Assembly: GCA_003427395.1 (NCBI GenBank)
Contig: BFEA01000187.1
Coordinates: 225,774 to 264,563 of the forward strand
Source of the DNA: Chara braunii
Lineage: Eukaryota > Streptophyta > Charophyceae > Charales > Characeae
Reading direction: 5' to 3'
DNA length: 38,790 bases
Under the pieces are notes generated by a model. That model did not search any database. It worked only from the letters and a program-made list of their open reading frames with translations, and was not told the origin of the DNA. Positions 20,646 to 30,679 of the stretch are shown here, piece by piece (the first letter of the stretch is position 1; every line of letters begins with the position of its first letter). A program made the translations under genes and the position numbers.

Positions 20646-21312
20646 TCACCCCAAATCTCTTAATGAACATACAATAATTAATCCGAGAAACGTGCGGGCA
20701 TGCATCAATGAGGTAGGCACCGGGGTATCTCGAATAGCGTCCACCTTGCTTGAATCTGGCTTCAGCTCATCGATAGTTCCGATATGCCTGAGAAAATAAA
20801 TCTCAGCCGCAAAATACTTGTTCTTACTAATTGTCGCCTTGAATCCCAAATCACAAAATGTGTGCAGCTTCCATCCGACGTGCTGCATATGACCCTCATT
20901 CGAGTTCTAATACATCATAACATCGTTCATATCGACAATCATGCAATAGTTACTCATATTATGCGCCAACGCGTTTTCACATGAAGTTTTCGAACATCAG
21001 CTTCATCCCGCTCTGAAATGTGGCTGGTGTATTACAGATGTTCATTGGATATTGAATTCATTGCTAGTAAGTCTCCTCAAATATTACAGAAGCAGTTTTT
21101 GGATGATCTTGCACCCTGATAGGAATATGATGAAATTCATGACCTCTACCAAACTTTGGAAGGAATTATACAAAACATCAAGCAACTCATCAATCCGAGG
21201 GAGGGGATGTGAATCTTTTTCGATGATGTCATTCAATTTACGATAATTAATATAGATTTATATCCCTCCATTCTTTTTTGGAATAATCATGACCGGCTGT
21301 GTGTCTGATTTT
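20646..21312 (-). pseudogene. Ty3/gypsy reverse transcriptase relic
   Basis: In order: PVMIIPKKNGGI then YINYRKLND (family: PVLFVKKKDGSLRMCIDYRxLN), SHPLPRIDELLD (family: YPLPRIDELLD), CNTPATFQSGM (family: CNAPATFQ), VDMNDVMMY in place of the YxDD catalytic box, and LGFKATISKNKYF, FLRHIGTID, KPDSSKVDAI, ARTFLGL of the thumb. The YIDD tyrosine and one Asp position are altered, and stops and frameshifts occur between blocks. It stops at about 20646, where a directly repeated unassigned sequence begins in place of RNase H. Confidence 0.85.
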
Positions 21313-21313
21313 C

Positions 21314-21655
21314 GATTCAACGGGAAGGTTCAACGACCGTTGAACCCCCGTTACAACGCCGCGCTATACCGCATTAGAACATGGTACAACGCGACCCACA
21401 AATGTTTTTTTCGCAAGCAAAAAATAATAAAAAATAAATTAAAAAAACATATGGGGGTGTATATTTTTTTGCACTCTACATCCCCATATTTTTATTTTTA
21501 TTTTTTTAGCATTTAAATTATTTTTAAAAAATAAAAAACCTAACCAGACTCAAAACACATCGATTTTTTTTTTTTTTTTGATTGATTGATTGATTGATTG
21601 GTGGCGGATGGGTCGCCCCCCCATCCCCACCCAATCACACACAACACACACACAT

Positions 21656-21721
<66 letters not shown>

Positions 21722-22910
21722 TTCCTTTCGAAGTTCCCGTTCGACAAGGTTCGTCCGATTCCACTTCCACCAGGGTCGGACAATCTATCAGCCCTGGTGC
21801 CTATCACTGCTGTTTGGTCCAAGTTGCCTGCCCGTTGGTAGGGCAATGGTCCTGAGTGCTGGTCACACTGAGGTAGAATAGTGGGATAGGGGTTGCGCTA
21901 GGAGTATTGACGTGAGGATGGGTTGGGAGGTGGTCTCATCTTCCAGAACACCCACGGCTCACAGTTCCAGGTGATCACTGTGCACACAGTGATTGGCCTC
22001 TACAACACTCTGGAGCATGGTCCCACTAGCAAGGGGAAAGGATAGAAAAAAGTTTGTGTAGCAGTTGAGTGACCCAAATCCTGTCGTTCAGTACTCGTGA
22101 TCCCACGGTCAGTATTTTACATGTGTTACCCGAAAAAGTAGGGAGATTTTGGTTACCCTCCTCCTCTCCTTAACACTAGGCTTGGTGCAAAGGAAGCTTC
22201 CTGCCAAAATCTTTTCAATCCGTTTGGGGTATGGCCAATCCCAAAAGAGAGTGGGGTTGGCCATAGGCCCACTGGATAGAAGATTTTCAGTACTTTGCTT
22301 GTTGTTGTGCAATTATCTCATTGGGCAGAGCCCTCCTTCAATCACAGAGTATACGGAGGGCGTCAGGATCACTGCTGACAGAAGTTGATTTTATTCCAGA
22401 AAATGTGGCAGTTACTTTGTTCACTGTTGTTGCAACCACCAGCATCAGATTATTTGTGATCTGATGGCTGGAAAACACTCTGCCGTGATTTCAGGTGGAA
22501 GGTCTCTGGTTTTTTTTTTTTTTTTGCCATCCTCTTGTTTTCTCAGCCCAGAAATTCGTAATGAACCTGTCAGCCCACTGCCACTCAGTGTCACACTGGA
22601 TCGGCCACATTCCTATCCAACTGCTAAGGGGATCATGCTCCTGGACTTTATGGTTAGAGCCTAGAGGTAAAAAAAAAAAAAAAAAAAAAAAAAATCAATG
22701 GGATTCAACGGGATGAAAAACGTTTTTTGCTCCACGCGCGTCCAGCGACGTGTCCGAGGCCCAATGCGCCCCCCCCGTTGAACAGTATTCAGTATTCAAC
22801 GGCGAGGGCCTATTGTACTATTCAACGGGGATTCAACGGGGCCCCGAGGGCCATTCAACGGGTACAACCGCGTTGAAACTTTTCCGTTGCACGTTGAATA
22901 GACACATAGA
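21314..22910. mobile_element. 1.6-kb insertion with TTCAACGG-rich ends
   Basis: This splits the gypsy RT sequence. The left end (21314-21385) and right end (22695-22905) are dense in TTCAACGG, CCGTTGAA and CAACGCG words in both orientations, with inverted similarity between the outermost parts (ATTCAACG facing CGTTGAAT; GTGTCT facing AGACAC). The interior holds an AT-rich hairpin (ATATGGGGGTGTA facing TACATCCCCATAT, 21449-21490), (GATT)n, a (CA)n run (21662-21718) and about 900 bp of unassigned sequence. No transposase is seen. It is likely a non-autonomous DNA element; class and exact ends are uncertain. Confidence 0.55.
21662..21718. repeat. (CA)n microsatellite
   Basis: A CA dinucleotide run inside the 1.6-kb insertion. 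The His/Thr-rich or Cys/Val-rich open frames over it are artefacts of the repeat. Confidence 0.95.
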
Positions 22911-23100
22911 TGACCGGAAAATGACTATGGTCAAGTGGGAGACTCAATCCATCCATTAGCTTCTTAACTCCTTTACTAGCTGATACGCCGCCAACCATTG
23001 TGTGAACAAATATTGGTATGGTTTATAGCTAATTGGTGGATGATCTCGTGTATTAATTTCATGTTCGATAATGTTAGTCGCTCCATTGTCTGTGTCAATG
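22906..23100 (-). pseudogene. Pre-RT segment of the chromovirus, upstream of the insertion
   Basis: NIIEHEINTRDHPPISYKPY followed by VKELRS corresponds to the stretch just before the gypsy RT domain (family: HxIDTGDxxPIRQRPYR ... VxxLLxxG). Two stops interrupt it near 22955-22965. The next expected RT residues are not here but reappear at 21312. This shows that 21314-22905 was inserted into the RT coding region. Confidence 0.7.
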
Positions 23101-23980
23101 AGATTTGAGATATCCGTAAATGCATGGATGGTTTTTTAGTATTTTGTTGTATCCTAGCAAGTATACGCATGTGTAGTTGAAAAATGAAGTTGTTTCCTTT
23201 CATTGACACTTTCACAAAACGGTTAGGAGTGAGGCTCGACATATAAGATTCGTCCAGACTGATCATCTCCAGCTCCTTTCTCTCATGACCAATTGGAGAC
23301 ACTGACATCTTAATGCGAACCAACTCACTCAGTTCTTTCATAAGGTCTCAAACTTCGCATCGGTGTTTCTGCTCCGTCCTTGATCACCCCGATCATCTTT
23401 GCCTTTGTAAACAGGGGCGAGAAAGTGATGATGAGAGATCACAATATCGTGCAATTTGGTCATAATATCTCTTCCGCGAGGATAGCGTAGCTCCATACAA
23501 AGTAGGAGGGAGTTCCAAAGCATCGGCCATATCAACTATCTCTTGAAGTGGTTCTCCGAGAAAATGAGCCGGCATTGGCCCGCCAAGACATCTGTAGCAA
23601 CCAACGTGAGGAATGATGTTTATTGTTTAATGGAAAAGTATGTGAGGAATGATATTTATGATTTTTCTGGTTTACTGAAGTAGAATGTTATGGACGATCG
23701 TTGAATCCTCTCTTATGTTTTGACTGCCTCATTAGCGAATATCCTTATGATCTTCGACCATTTCCTTTATCCGACAAATCATCTACGATGTCAGTGATAT
23801 CATTATCGGATTCATCGCTCTCATCACTTTTCGACCTAAGAATTGCTTTAATATGGAGTGAATTTGAGTTTTTCTACTTGATTTTATAGGTTGTCTGCAT
23901 TGTCAGTCGAAGGGGAAGAGTTTGTGGCTTGTTCGAGGTCTTGGTGAGAATGAATTGTTGGGTATCAAAATGCAATCGGG
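23101..23980 (-). other. Presumed protease-RT linker of the chromovirus, no motif
   Basis: The minus-strand open frames 23338-23535 and 22976-23341 lie between protease and pre-RT pieces in the right orientation, but contain no diagnostic motif. They are best read as decayed polyprotein linker rather than separate genes. Confidence 0.4.
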
Positions 23981-24250
23981 CTCCTATAGGCTACTACAAT
24001 GACCAAGGCCCAACAAAACATTATACCTGTGCACATCCAAGACCAATGCATTACACAATACATGTACATATCCTATCTTGATAGCGACACTCACACTATT
24101 CCAACAACCTTAAACATTTCCTCATCGACTGTAATGTTGTGATATTTGTTTTGGAAGGGAAGGATGAGTCAATCCGCTTTCATCTTTAAGATTATCGATC
24201 TCATAGAAAATGCAACCACGGTAGACCCAATATCGATCAACGTATTATAA
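23980..24250 (-). pseudogene. Retroelement aspartic protease relic
   Basis: TLIDIGSTVVAFSMRSI matches the (A/T)LIDTGA(T/S) active-site motif, with the catalytic Asp kept but DTG changed to DIG. Downstream, in a shifted frame with stops, NALVLDVHRYNVLLGLG matches the FxVLDIDxYDVLLGLD motif that closes the domain. The protease would cut the gag-pol polyprotein; this copy is dead. Confidence 0.75.
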
Positions 24251-24889
24251 GCGTATTAAGGGGATCATAATGCTTCGCAATCGCACTCAACACTATTCCA
24301 CACAATCAGACTAATTATTATGAAGTAATGTTTTCCTACATGGGAGATTGTTTTGATTTTAGGGACGTCCGACTCACTAGTTTCCACAACATGCTCAGGG
24401 GGTGGAGACGCGAGGAGAACCGATTGAGGTTCTTTCATATCTTCCTTCCTCTTCAATGCTCTCTGCACTCGCTAGTAAGTAAATCACTTCTGATTTTCGA
24501 GACAACGTTGAACTATTTGTTCATTAGCTACTTCAAAGACCGTTAGTAAGTAAACTACAAAAATAGAAACACATATGTTTAATTTTTTTCTGACTGTTAC
24601 GACTTGTATTTCCTCTACTTTTAAACCTGGATCCGGGTTAGAAATATTGGCTAACCCACTCGTTTTCCTTATTGTTTCTTCCATCTTATTGCTGAATAGG
24701 CCCCACCTATCAGGCCTGGCTGAAAAACTCATCTTGGTTTAGAGTCATTGCGACCAGACCACCAACTTTTGACGTGGACGGCTTGGACGAGGAAGAGGCA
24801 TGATTACTCTTTTCATTGAGCAACTTGGAGGCGGCTACCCTGCCTTAATTAGCCGTAGCTTATGTCATTGCAGGATGGGCTTGTCCCAC

Positions 24890-24955
24890 GCTGATGATAT
24901 GGGCAGTACCGAGTGAAATGGCCGATCTGTTTACTGTTGTAGTGTGCCCTTGGAG
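24890..24955 (-). pseudogene. Gag zinc-knuckle relic
   Basis: The minus-strand translation HYNSKQIGHFTRYCP fits the gag knuckle CYNCKxxGHxxRxCP with the first two Cys changed to His and Ser. Its position downstream of gag and upstream of protease is as expected. It would not bind zinc as written. Confidence 0.6.
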
Positions 24956-25311
24956 CAGAGGTTGGAGCAGTTGCAACAACTATAACGATCACCATTAAAG
25001 AAGCAAGAGAATGAAGAAGAAGATCGATTGGACTTGAAGCAACCGGAAGAATATCGCGACGCAGCCTAAACGAATACCTCGCACAAGACTGATTTTGATC
25101 ATCCCATATACACGTTCAAGAGAACTTAGTGTTGCTTCATGTACTCATTGGCAAAAAATACATCACCTTAGCTAGTTTAAGGTTAGATGGATGTCCTGTT
25201 ATGGCTGAAGCACTCCACTTTTGCGCAAGGTGTCCACTTACCGGTTGCTTACTTGTTTACGCAGTTGGGATACTAATGGAGTGCACGTGCCCTTCCACCC
25301 TCTCAAAACGA

Positions 25312-25575
25312 CCATTTCCTCAAAATGGATATTTTTTATTTTTTGAACGAAATTAAAATCGACTTTTTTGGCCGAAAAGTCGTCAAAATTTGTTGTTTCT
25401 GAGTAAAACGTTGGACCCCCTGCCTATACATGGACCTACCTTGAAACCAAGCACCTCCAAGCAGGACTGCCTGGAGGTACTTGGTCAGGTACAACAAATT
25501 TTGACGAGTTTTCGGTCAAAAAACTCGGTTTCAATTTCGTTAAAAAAAATAAAAGATGTCAATTTTGACGAAATG
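25312..25575. mobile_element. Foldback element copy A (264 bp)
   Basis: It begins CCATTTCCTCAAAATGG and ends GACGAAATGG. The outer arms of about 80 bp pair imperfectly, with GACTTTTTTGGCCGAAAAGTC-like sequence on the left facing TTTTCGGTCAAAAAACTCGG on the right. The inner palindrome (CATGGACCTACCTTGA, GGCAGTCCTGC) is incomplete. A second copy with the complete inner arm lies at 31669-31990. It sits within gag of the chromovirus, so it inserted after that element. Confidence 0.8.
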
Positions 25576-25599
25576 GCAATTTCAACGACTTCCACCAAG

Positions 25600-26060
25600 G
25601 TCCTCCTACCTGTTACGACCTCGTTCATCCCCTCTCGTGTATGGTTATCCTCGATATGTCAGTATTCTTTTGTTTTTTTCGTTTGATCTAAATAGTTGTT
25701 GTCATGATGTGAGGGCAACATGGTTTCAACAAGCGGAGCTGTCTTTCGACATGTTCCTTAGTCCATTTATGAATAAATCTCTACGTGTTTGTTCCGATAT
25801 TTCTGATTTATCTAACAGTTTCATAAACCGGTAAGATATTCGGTTAACTTTTCATTGTATTGCTTTACTCGATCCTAGAGCATCCAGTGAGCCGCTTCTG
25901 AGATATTCGAAACATTCTAAGATTTTTTTTTTGAACTTGGGTTAGTCAGTGTATATGTATAGTTTGAAATTACTCTCACCAATCCCGCCCATCAAAGCCT
26001 TAATCACTGCTAGTATCTTGTGATCAGGATAATCCCGGGCTTCAAAATTTCTCACCTCGA
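25600..26060 (-). pseudogene. Gag capsid-region relic of the chromovirus
   Basis: Fragments across two frames read ARDYPDHKILAVIKALMGGI and then YNEKLTEYLTGF, MKLLDKSEISEQTRRDLFIN and GLRN. The second set is the typical retrotransposon gag pattern (EYxxxFxxLLxxS, ExxRRDxFxxGLR). Several stops and frameshifts lie between 25800 and 25990. It ends against the foldback element at 25575. In intact elements this protein builds the virus-like particle. Confidence 0.65.
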
Positions 26061-28480
26061 GTCACCCGTGCTTTTAGCAAATGAATTTTAGTCTAGAACG
26101 CGAAGTTGGTACGGGCTAAGGTAATATGTGATAGGAAGAAGGTTAGCCATGTTTAGTGTTCAGGGGTTATTCCAGGCAAGGACGCCTTGCACGGGTTGGG
26201 TCATACGTTGTTTTGCCTATGTCGGCCGATTACGAGTAACAAGGGAATCGACACGTGTCGGCTCCAGTACCAACCTCACGCCGATGCTACTTAGTTTTTG
26301 CAGTTCAGCTAAGATGTGAAAGGGCCCGGAAAGTGCGTAACGGGGGCTGTGTCATTTTTTTGAATGATGAGTATGAAATTAAAGGCCGGAACTGAAACCT
26401 CCTATGTTAGTTTCATTGTGACGAGGGCTAAGATGAGTGGTGGACTAGCAACGTCTCCCTAATTCAAAAATATTCATGAAGGTTTTGTCGAGCCTTTAAG
26501 CGTTTCTTACCAGGGTGGAAAGGTACGGGAGTGAATGAAGGTCTTTGTCATCGATAAGAGATCGGCGACATGTCTTGCAAACTTCACAGTCAGAATCATA
26601 TGGGCACAACCACATTTCTCGTTCGAAGATTTTTGCTTCTCCACGTGACACATAGTCAAAGACCCTCTCCTTTAGGGATTCAATACGTCGACTATTTGAG
26701 CATAATGTATTGGACCAATAGGGTGTAATCACGGGATTAGGAATGACAATGAGCTCGTTGAACGACATTAGGATAAAAAAGAGAGAAAATATTGTATCTA
26801 TAATCACAAACCTCGAATTCACGAAGCGGAAATCCGACCTTCTAAGGGATATTGATAGGGTCGTCTGATCCGCCTTGTTGCTTCACATACATCTTACTTG
26901 CACACATGTATCATTTTCTTGTTATACGAGAATTCGAGACACAATCTTACATTAGTGCGAAAGTTCATCTCGATACTTGAAGTTAGATACCCCTTAATGG
27001 GATGCGGTCATGAGCAAGGAAATACCATCTTAAAACTTTATTAAAGCAATCGACATGAGTTAGCTTTAAAAGTATAAAACGGAAAAGGAACATGCCTTAC
27101 CCATCAATCATACATATCGTCAATCGTCATGCACTCAGGATCAGCGAAGCGATCAGGGGATCCTTTTAGCCTGAGTGCGCGAACTTCTATTTATCAAGTA
27201 CACACAGGCACGTTAAAAAGAGACAGGCAAAAAAAGTTACAAATACAAAATACAACTATCATATTGCTAAAAGCACGGAAGTGAGGAGAGCTTAGTATGC
27301 ACAAATCCAATCGAAGCGAGAGAGCAAAACCGGTAGGGTTAGAGAATAGTATGCTCATCTATATACAAGAAAATAGTCATAACATACATCATTGTCGTCC
27401 GACCGTCCTTCTTACAAGCAGAAGACTGTAACGAGAGTCTGGTGTATACATATTTATATCACGAGGAGTTCACATTGAAAACTAAAACACAAAGTTTCGA
27501 AAGATTTCTATGCACTTTTATTCACAGTCAGGAAAAAAGACATGCATCATTCATGAAGAAAAAAAAACGTTCAACAAGTTCGTACATGCATCCAAAAGAG
27601 GTGACCAAACATATTTCATTCCAAAAATCAAAATAAAGCAAGAGGTGGGGATACCTCGGAAGTCAAGGATCCACACAACAAAATAAAAGAATGACGATCT
27701 TCCCTTGCACCACCTCCAATGAAAAGATCATACGCACGTAACTTGGGGAAGCGAATTCTCCTTGTCTCACATACATGGTACCTTGGACAAACTCCACCAT
27801 CTTATCACCATCGCTCAAGTATTGACGATCCCTGCCGCCACACACTCCACTCTACTCTCTTGCGATTGTCACGAGGTTAACCCAATTTCTGCACTGATCC
27901 GCTTAAGTCCTACAATCCGTCACAACCACTTGATACTCGATCCCCCAAAGTCATGATCAACCCATCGAGACTTTCCGAGTTGCAGAGTATCATCGATTAA
28001 CCACTACTCTAGCGAAGCTTACTGGTAGTGTAAGCGAGAGCGACGGGAACGCACTTGCGAGATTTATAGTTGTGGAGATGAGGAGGAAAAGGCGCATGCA
28101 CAGGCAAGAAGAGTAGAGGAATCGGGGAATCCATAGTGTTGCCAGAAAAGAGGTCCGTAATTCGTTGAACAGCGGTGTGATGAATCAATCCGCACACAAC
28201 CATGCGATCTCTACAGCCACGTCCGCTTACGAAGATTGTGTAAGGGATGAAGTAAGAGCGGGAACGTAAGTAATGAAAGATTGTTGTGACAAGGAGTAAG
28301 ACTCGGTGGGATCAAGAAGGATCTGGGAGACAGAACAGGGAGAGAAGTTGCGGTCATTGAAAAAAACGCGAAGAAGGAGGAAAAAAAGTGATAAAAATAA
28401 ATTGCACGCAAATGCGTGAGCGAGAAGGTGCAAGAACAATTACATGCAAACTGTCCATGAAAGTGCGCGTAATTCCTGAG
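26061..28480. other. Unassigned 2.4-kb interval
   Basis: No gene recognised. A minus-strand open frame 26496-26822 (108 codons) contains CEVCKTCRR, which recalls a retroelement Cys-rich finger, but its place upstream of gag is wrong for integrase. 28009-28203 (minus, 64 codons) has no motif. A short imperfect hairpin (GCACTCAGG facing CCTGAGTGC) lies at about 27130-27178. The 5' LTR of the chromovirus would be expected here but was not found by eye. Confidence 0.5.
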
Positions 28481-28489
28481 ATTTGTGCA

Positions 28490-28815
28490 GAACGGCGAAC
28501 GTGTTCGCGCCGCTTCGCATTCACGCAAACAACTCACAATGGTGTTCGGGCGAACATTTTTTTTTTTTTTAAAAAAAAGAATGGTTTTTCGGTTGTTGAT
28601 TTTTAACTCACATTTGGCTAAGAATTTGAACATGAGTCCAATTCAAACCTCGTTATGATTGTTGTTCTACGTGACATATAGTTTTTTTAGATATTTCCAT
28701 GACTTTTTTTTTGTATATGTTTTTAATCATCGCATTTGGAGGGTTTTGGACTCTCGTTCGCTTTCGAACGAACATGTTCATGTTCGCCTCCGAACGTTCA
28801 CACTATGCTACGCAG
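28490..28815. mobile_element. Candidate short element with GTTCGC/GAACG-rich ends
   Basis: 28490-28555 carries GGCGAACGTGTTCGCGCC and GTTCGGGCGAAC; 28755-28800 carries CGTTCGCTTTCGAACGAAC and GTTCGCCTCCGAACGTTC. Between them is AT-rich sequence with T/A homopolymers. The word ATGCTACGCAGC just outside (28804-28815) recurs next to a similar motif patch at 32205-32216. No coding sequence. Confidence 0.45.
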
Positions 28816-29410
28816 CTTGAGAGTAATTTGAAATAAACAATTCAACAAAAAAATTATGCTCGCTTGCTAAGGCACGTGAAAATCCTACACCGATTGCTAT
28901 CTCATCTAATCCAAATATGATAACATTAACAAAACATGAGGGCATATCCAAAATTTCACTGAAAACAAAGTTCACGAAGATTAACTAATATCAAAGCACA
29001 CATGCAACAAAGTCCACACATACCTCACCAAAAACGAAACCTGCAGAATACGCTGAAATTTGAAGAGTAACAAAAACGAACTATATTATAAGTCAAAAAG
29101 ATTAATTAATATAAAAAAGGTCATGCTCGAAAGCCCACAAATACCCCACCAAAGATGAAACATGTAGAATGTGCCAAAATTTGAAAACTCAAAAAATGAA
29201 AGAAGGAAATAAGCACGGAGGGGTCAGAAATCCACGCATGAGCAAAAGTTTGCTCATCAAACTCGCAGGCTGGGAAAACACAAAAATAACATTGATACGT
29301 TATGGGTGTGCATTACAGAGGATCGCGTGAAGAATCTGTAGATGATTTTAACTCATGAGTATTTTATGCCTTCTAAAGCTCTGATAACGGGTTTTAAACA
29401 CACACCCTAC
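28816..29410. other. AT-rich unassigned interval
   Basis: AT-rich DNA without a recognisable gene. The imperfect repeated phrases AC(A/C)TCACCAAA(A/G)A(C/T)GAAAC and GC(A/G)GAAT(A/G)(C/T)GC at about 29020-29055 and 29140-29175 suggest a diverged short duplication of about 120 bp. Confidence 0.45.
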
Positions 29411-29419
29411 GTAGCATCT

Positions 29420-29495
29420 CGTTCGGGCTCGGTGACTAGACCCAAACGCTCGGTACCGAGCCCAAACATGGCCCAAAATCTACCGAGCCCGAACG
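29420..29495. repeat. Nested palindromes, GTTCGGGCTCGGT type
   Basis: A perfect 14-bp inverted pair CGTTCGGGCTCGGT (29420-29433) and ACCGAGCCCGAACG (29482-29495) encloses the perfect 14-bp palindrome GCTCGGTACCGAGC (29448-29461). This belongs to the motif-dense end patches seen through 28.5-32.2 kb. Confidence 0.8.
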
Positions 29496-29534
29496 TTTTG
29501 TATTTTATTTTATTTTTATCTACCTTATCAGGGC

Positions 29535-30045
29535 GGACATCTGGGACCGCTTTAGATGTCCGACTTGGCTGGTCAAGCAACTGGGAGACGTCCTCCAGAA
29601 ACAGTATGTCCGACCGTCCAAAGAACAAAAAAAAAAAAAAATTGACCTTTTTTTTGTAGGTTCCCCCCCACATAAGGTATATGCCACAAACTTTTTGGGT
29701 AATTTGAGCCCATAGAAAAAACATAAAAATCGCCAAAGATGTATGTGTCAATTCCAATCAAACAGGTCTATCTTATGGGGGTCGATTTCAATCACGCACC
29801 CCAACCTAGTCCCCCAAAACCCCCTTTCCCCATGTTTTGCATTTTATTTTTTTTGCTCCAAATTAGCTGAATTTTTTTATGGGGTCACCTCATCTAGCGC
29901 AGCTCCTTCCCATGTATTTTATTTTATTTTTTCACTTTTTATTTTGGAGAAAACAAGTTGTCCGGGATTCCAGATAACTCCCTCAGAAGATGTCCGACGG
30001 AAACGTCTCCGGGAAACACCTATGATCGGACATCTAGAGACAAAT
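29535..30045. mobile_element. Candidate short element with AGATGTCCGAC motifs at both ends
   Basis: GGACATCT and AGATGTCCGAC words occur three times at 29537-29615 and again three times, partly inverted, at 29985-30030. Each time they are accompanied by a GACGTC(C/T)(C/T)C-type word. The interior is AT-rich with no gene. The inverted placement of the motif sets suggests the two ends of one non-autonomous element of about 0.5 kb. Confidence 0.45.
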
Positions 30046-30288
30046 ATATATGAGTCGGTGAAACTCCGACGAAACAGTTTGTCACAACCCCTCGTTTGTT
30101 GTCCTCTTCTCTCTCTCTGCCTACGGTTGGGTGAGTGATAGTCTACTTTGATTTTGGTTAAGGTAGATTATCATTTACAGTGTAATCAGTGAGGGGATTC
30201 TGCAGATTGTTGAGGGTTCAGCCTCCTGATGAGTCGGTGAAACTCCGACGAAACAGTTTGTCACAGCCCCTCGTTTGTTGTCCTGGCC

Positions 30289-30326
30289 CTGTCTCTTATA
30301 CACATCTAGATGTGTATAAGAGACAG
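30289..30326. other. Nextera mate-pair junction adapter, copy 1
   Basis: Exactly 38 bp made of the transposase mosaic end CTGTCTCTTATACACATCT followed by its reverse complement AGATGTGTATAAGAGACAG. This is the junction left by Nextera mate-pair circularisation and is not genomic. Its minus-strand translation gives the well-known artefact peptide SYTHLDVYKRQ. Confidence 0.98.
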
Positions 30327-30488
30327 CAAACAGAATTGCCCGGTAAATCGTAGGCAGAGAGAGAGAAGAGGACAACAAACGAGGGGCTGTGACAAACTGT
30401 TTCGTCAGAGTTTCACCGACTCATCAGGAGGCTGAACCCTCAACAGTCTGCAGAATCCCCTCACTGATTACACTGTAAATGATAATCT

Positions 30489-30526
30489 CTGTCTCTTATA
30501 CACATCTAGATGTGTATAAGAGACAG
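30489..30526. other. Nextera mate-pair junction adapter, copy 2
   Basis: A second exact copy of the same 38-bp double mosaic end, 200 bp from the first. The flanking genomic pieces are reversed or repeated relative to each other across the adapter, as expected when a chimeric mate-pair read is used in assembly or gap filling. Confidence 0.98.
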
Positions 30527-30612
30527 CATCAGGAGGCTGAACCCTCAACAGTCTGCAGAATCCCCTCACTGATTACACTGTAAATGATAATCTACCTTAA
30601 CCAAAATCAAAG

Positions 30613-30614
30613 TA

Positions 30615-30660
<46 letters not shown>
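30613..30660. repeat. (CT)n microsatellite
   Basis: A CT dinucleotide run of about 46 bp leading into a (TA)n run at 30663-30679. Confidence 0.95.

Positions 30661-30679
<19 letters not shown>

Larger units (their letters stand above)
18640..26060 (-). mobile_element. Decayed Ty3/gypsy chromovirus with nested insertions
   Basis: Reading the minus strand from 26060 to 18640, recognisable parts appear in the canonical chromovirus order: gag, CCHC knuckle, aspartic protease, pre-RT, reverse transcriptase, integrase core, integrase C-terminal (GPY/F-like) and a chromodomain-like end. RNase H was not recognised. The body is spread over 7.4 kb partly because of a foldback element in gag (25312-25575) and a 1.6-kb insertion at the start of RT (21314-22910). 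Stops, frameshifts and lost catalytic residues are present in every domain. I could not identify a pair of LTRs at the expected positions below 18640 and above 26060. Confidence 0.85.
30048..30612. other. Misassembled segment with repeated and inverted copies of one locus
   Basis: The same sequence (GAGTCGGTGAAACTCCGACG, then CAGTTTGTCAC, CCCCTCGTTTGTTGTCC) appears forward at 30051 and 30233, and reverse-complemented at about 30374-30424. A second piece (GTAATCAGTGAGGGGATTCT) appears forward at 30182 and reversed twice. Two mate-pair adapters sit at the joins. The segment should be treated as an assembly artefact, not as a biological inverted repeat. Confidence 0.9.

Noticed and set aside
21590-21880. 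His/Thr-rich and Cys/Val-rich open frames
   Set aside because: They are translations of the (CA)n microsatellite in all frames.
26496-26822. Minus-strand frame with CEVCKTCRR as an integrase zinc finger
   Set aside because: It lies upstream of gag rather than after RT, and the flanking motifs of an integrase are missing; left unassigned.
18384-26900. LTR pair of the chromovirus
   Set aside because: By eye I could not find two matching long direct repeats on either side. It may have been lost, diverged or lie beyond the regions compared.
30175-30378. Minus-strand open frame of 67 codons containing SYTHLDVYKRQ
   Set aside because: The peptide is the translation of the Nextera junction adapter, a known artefact; not a gene.
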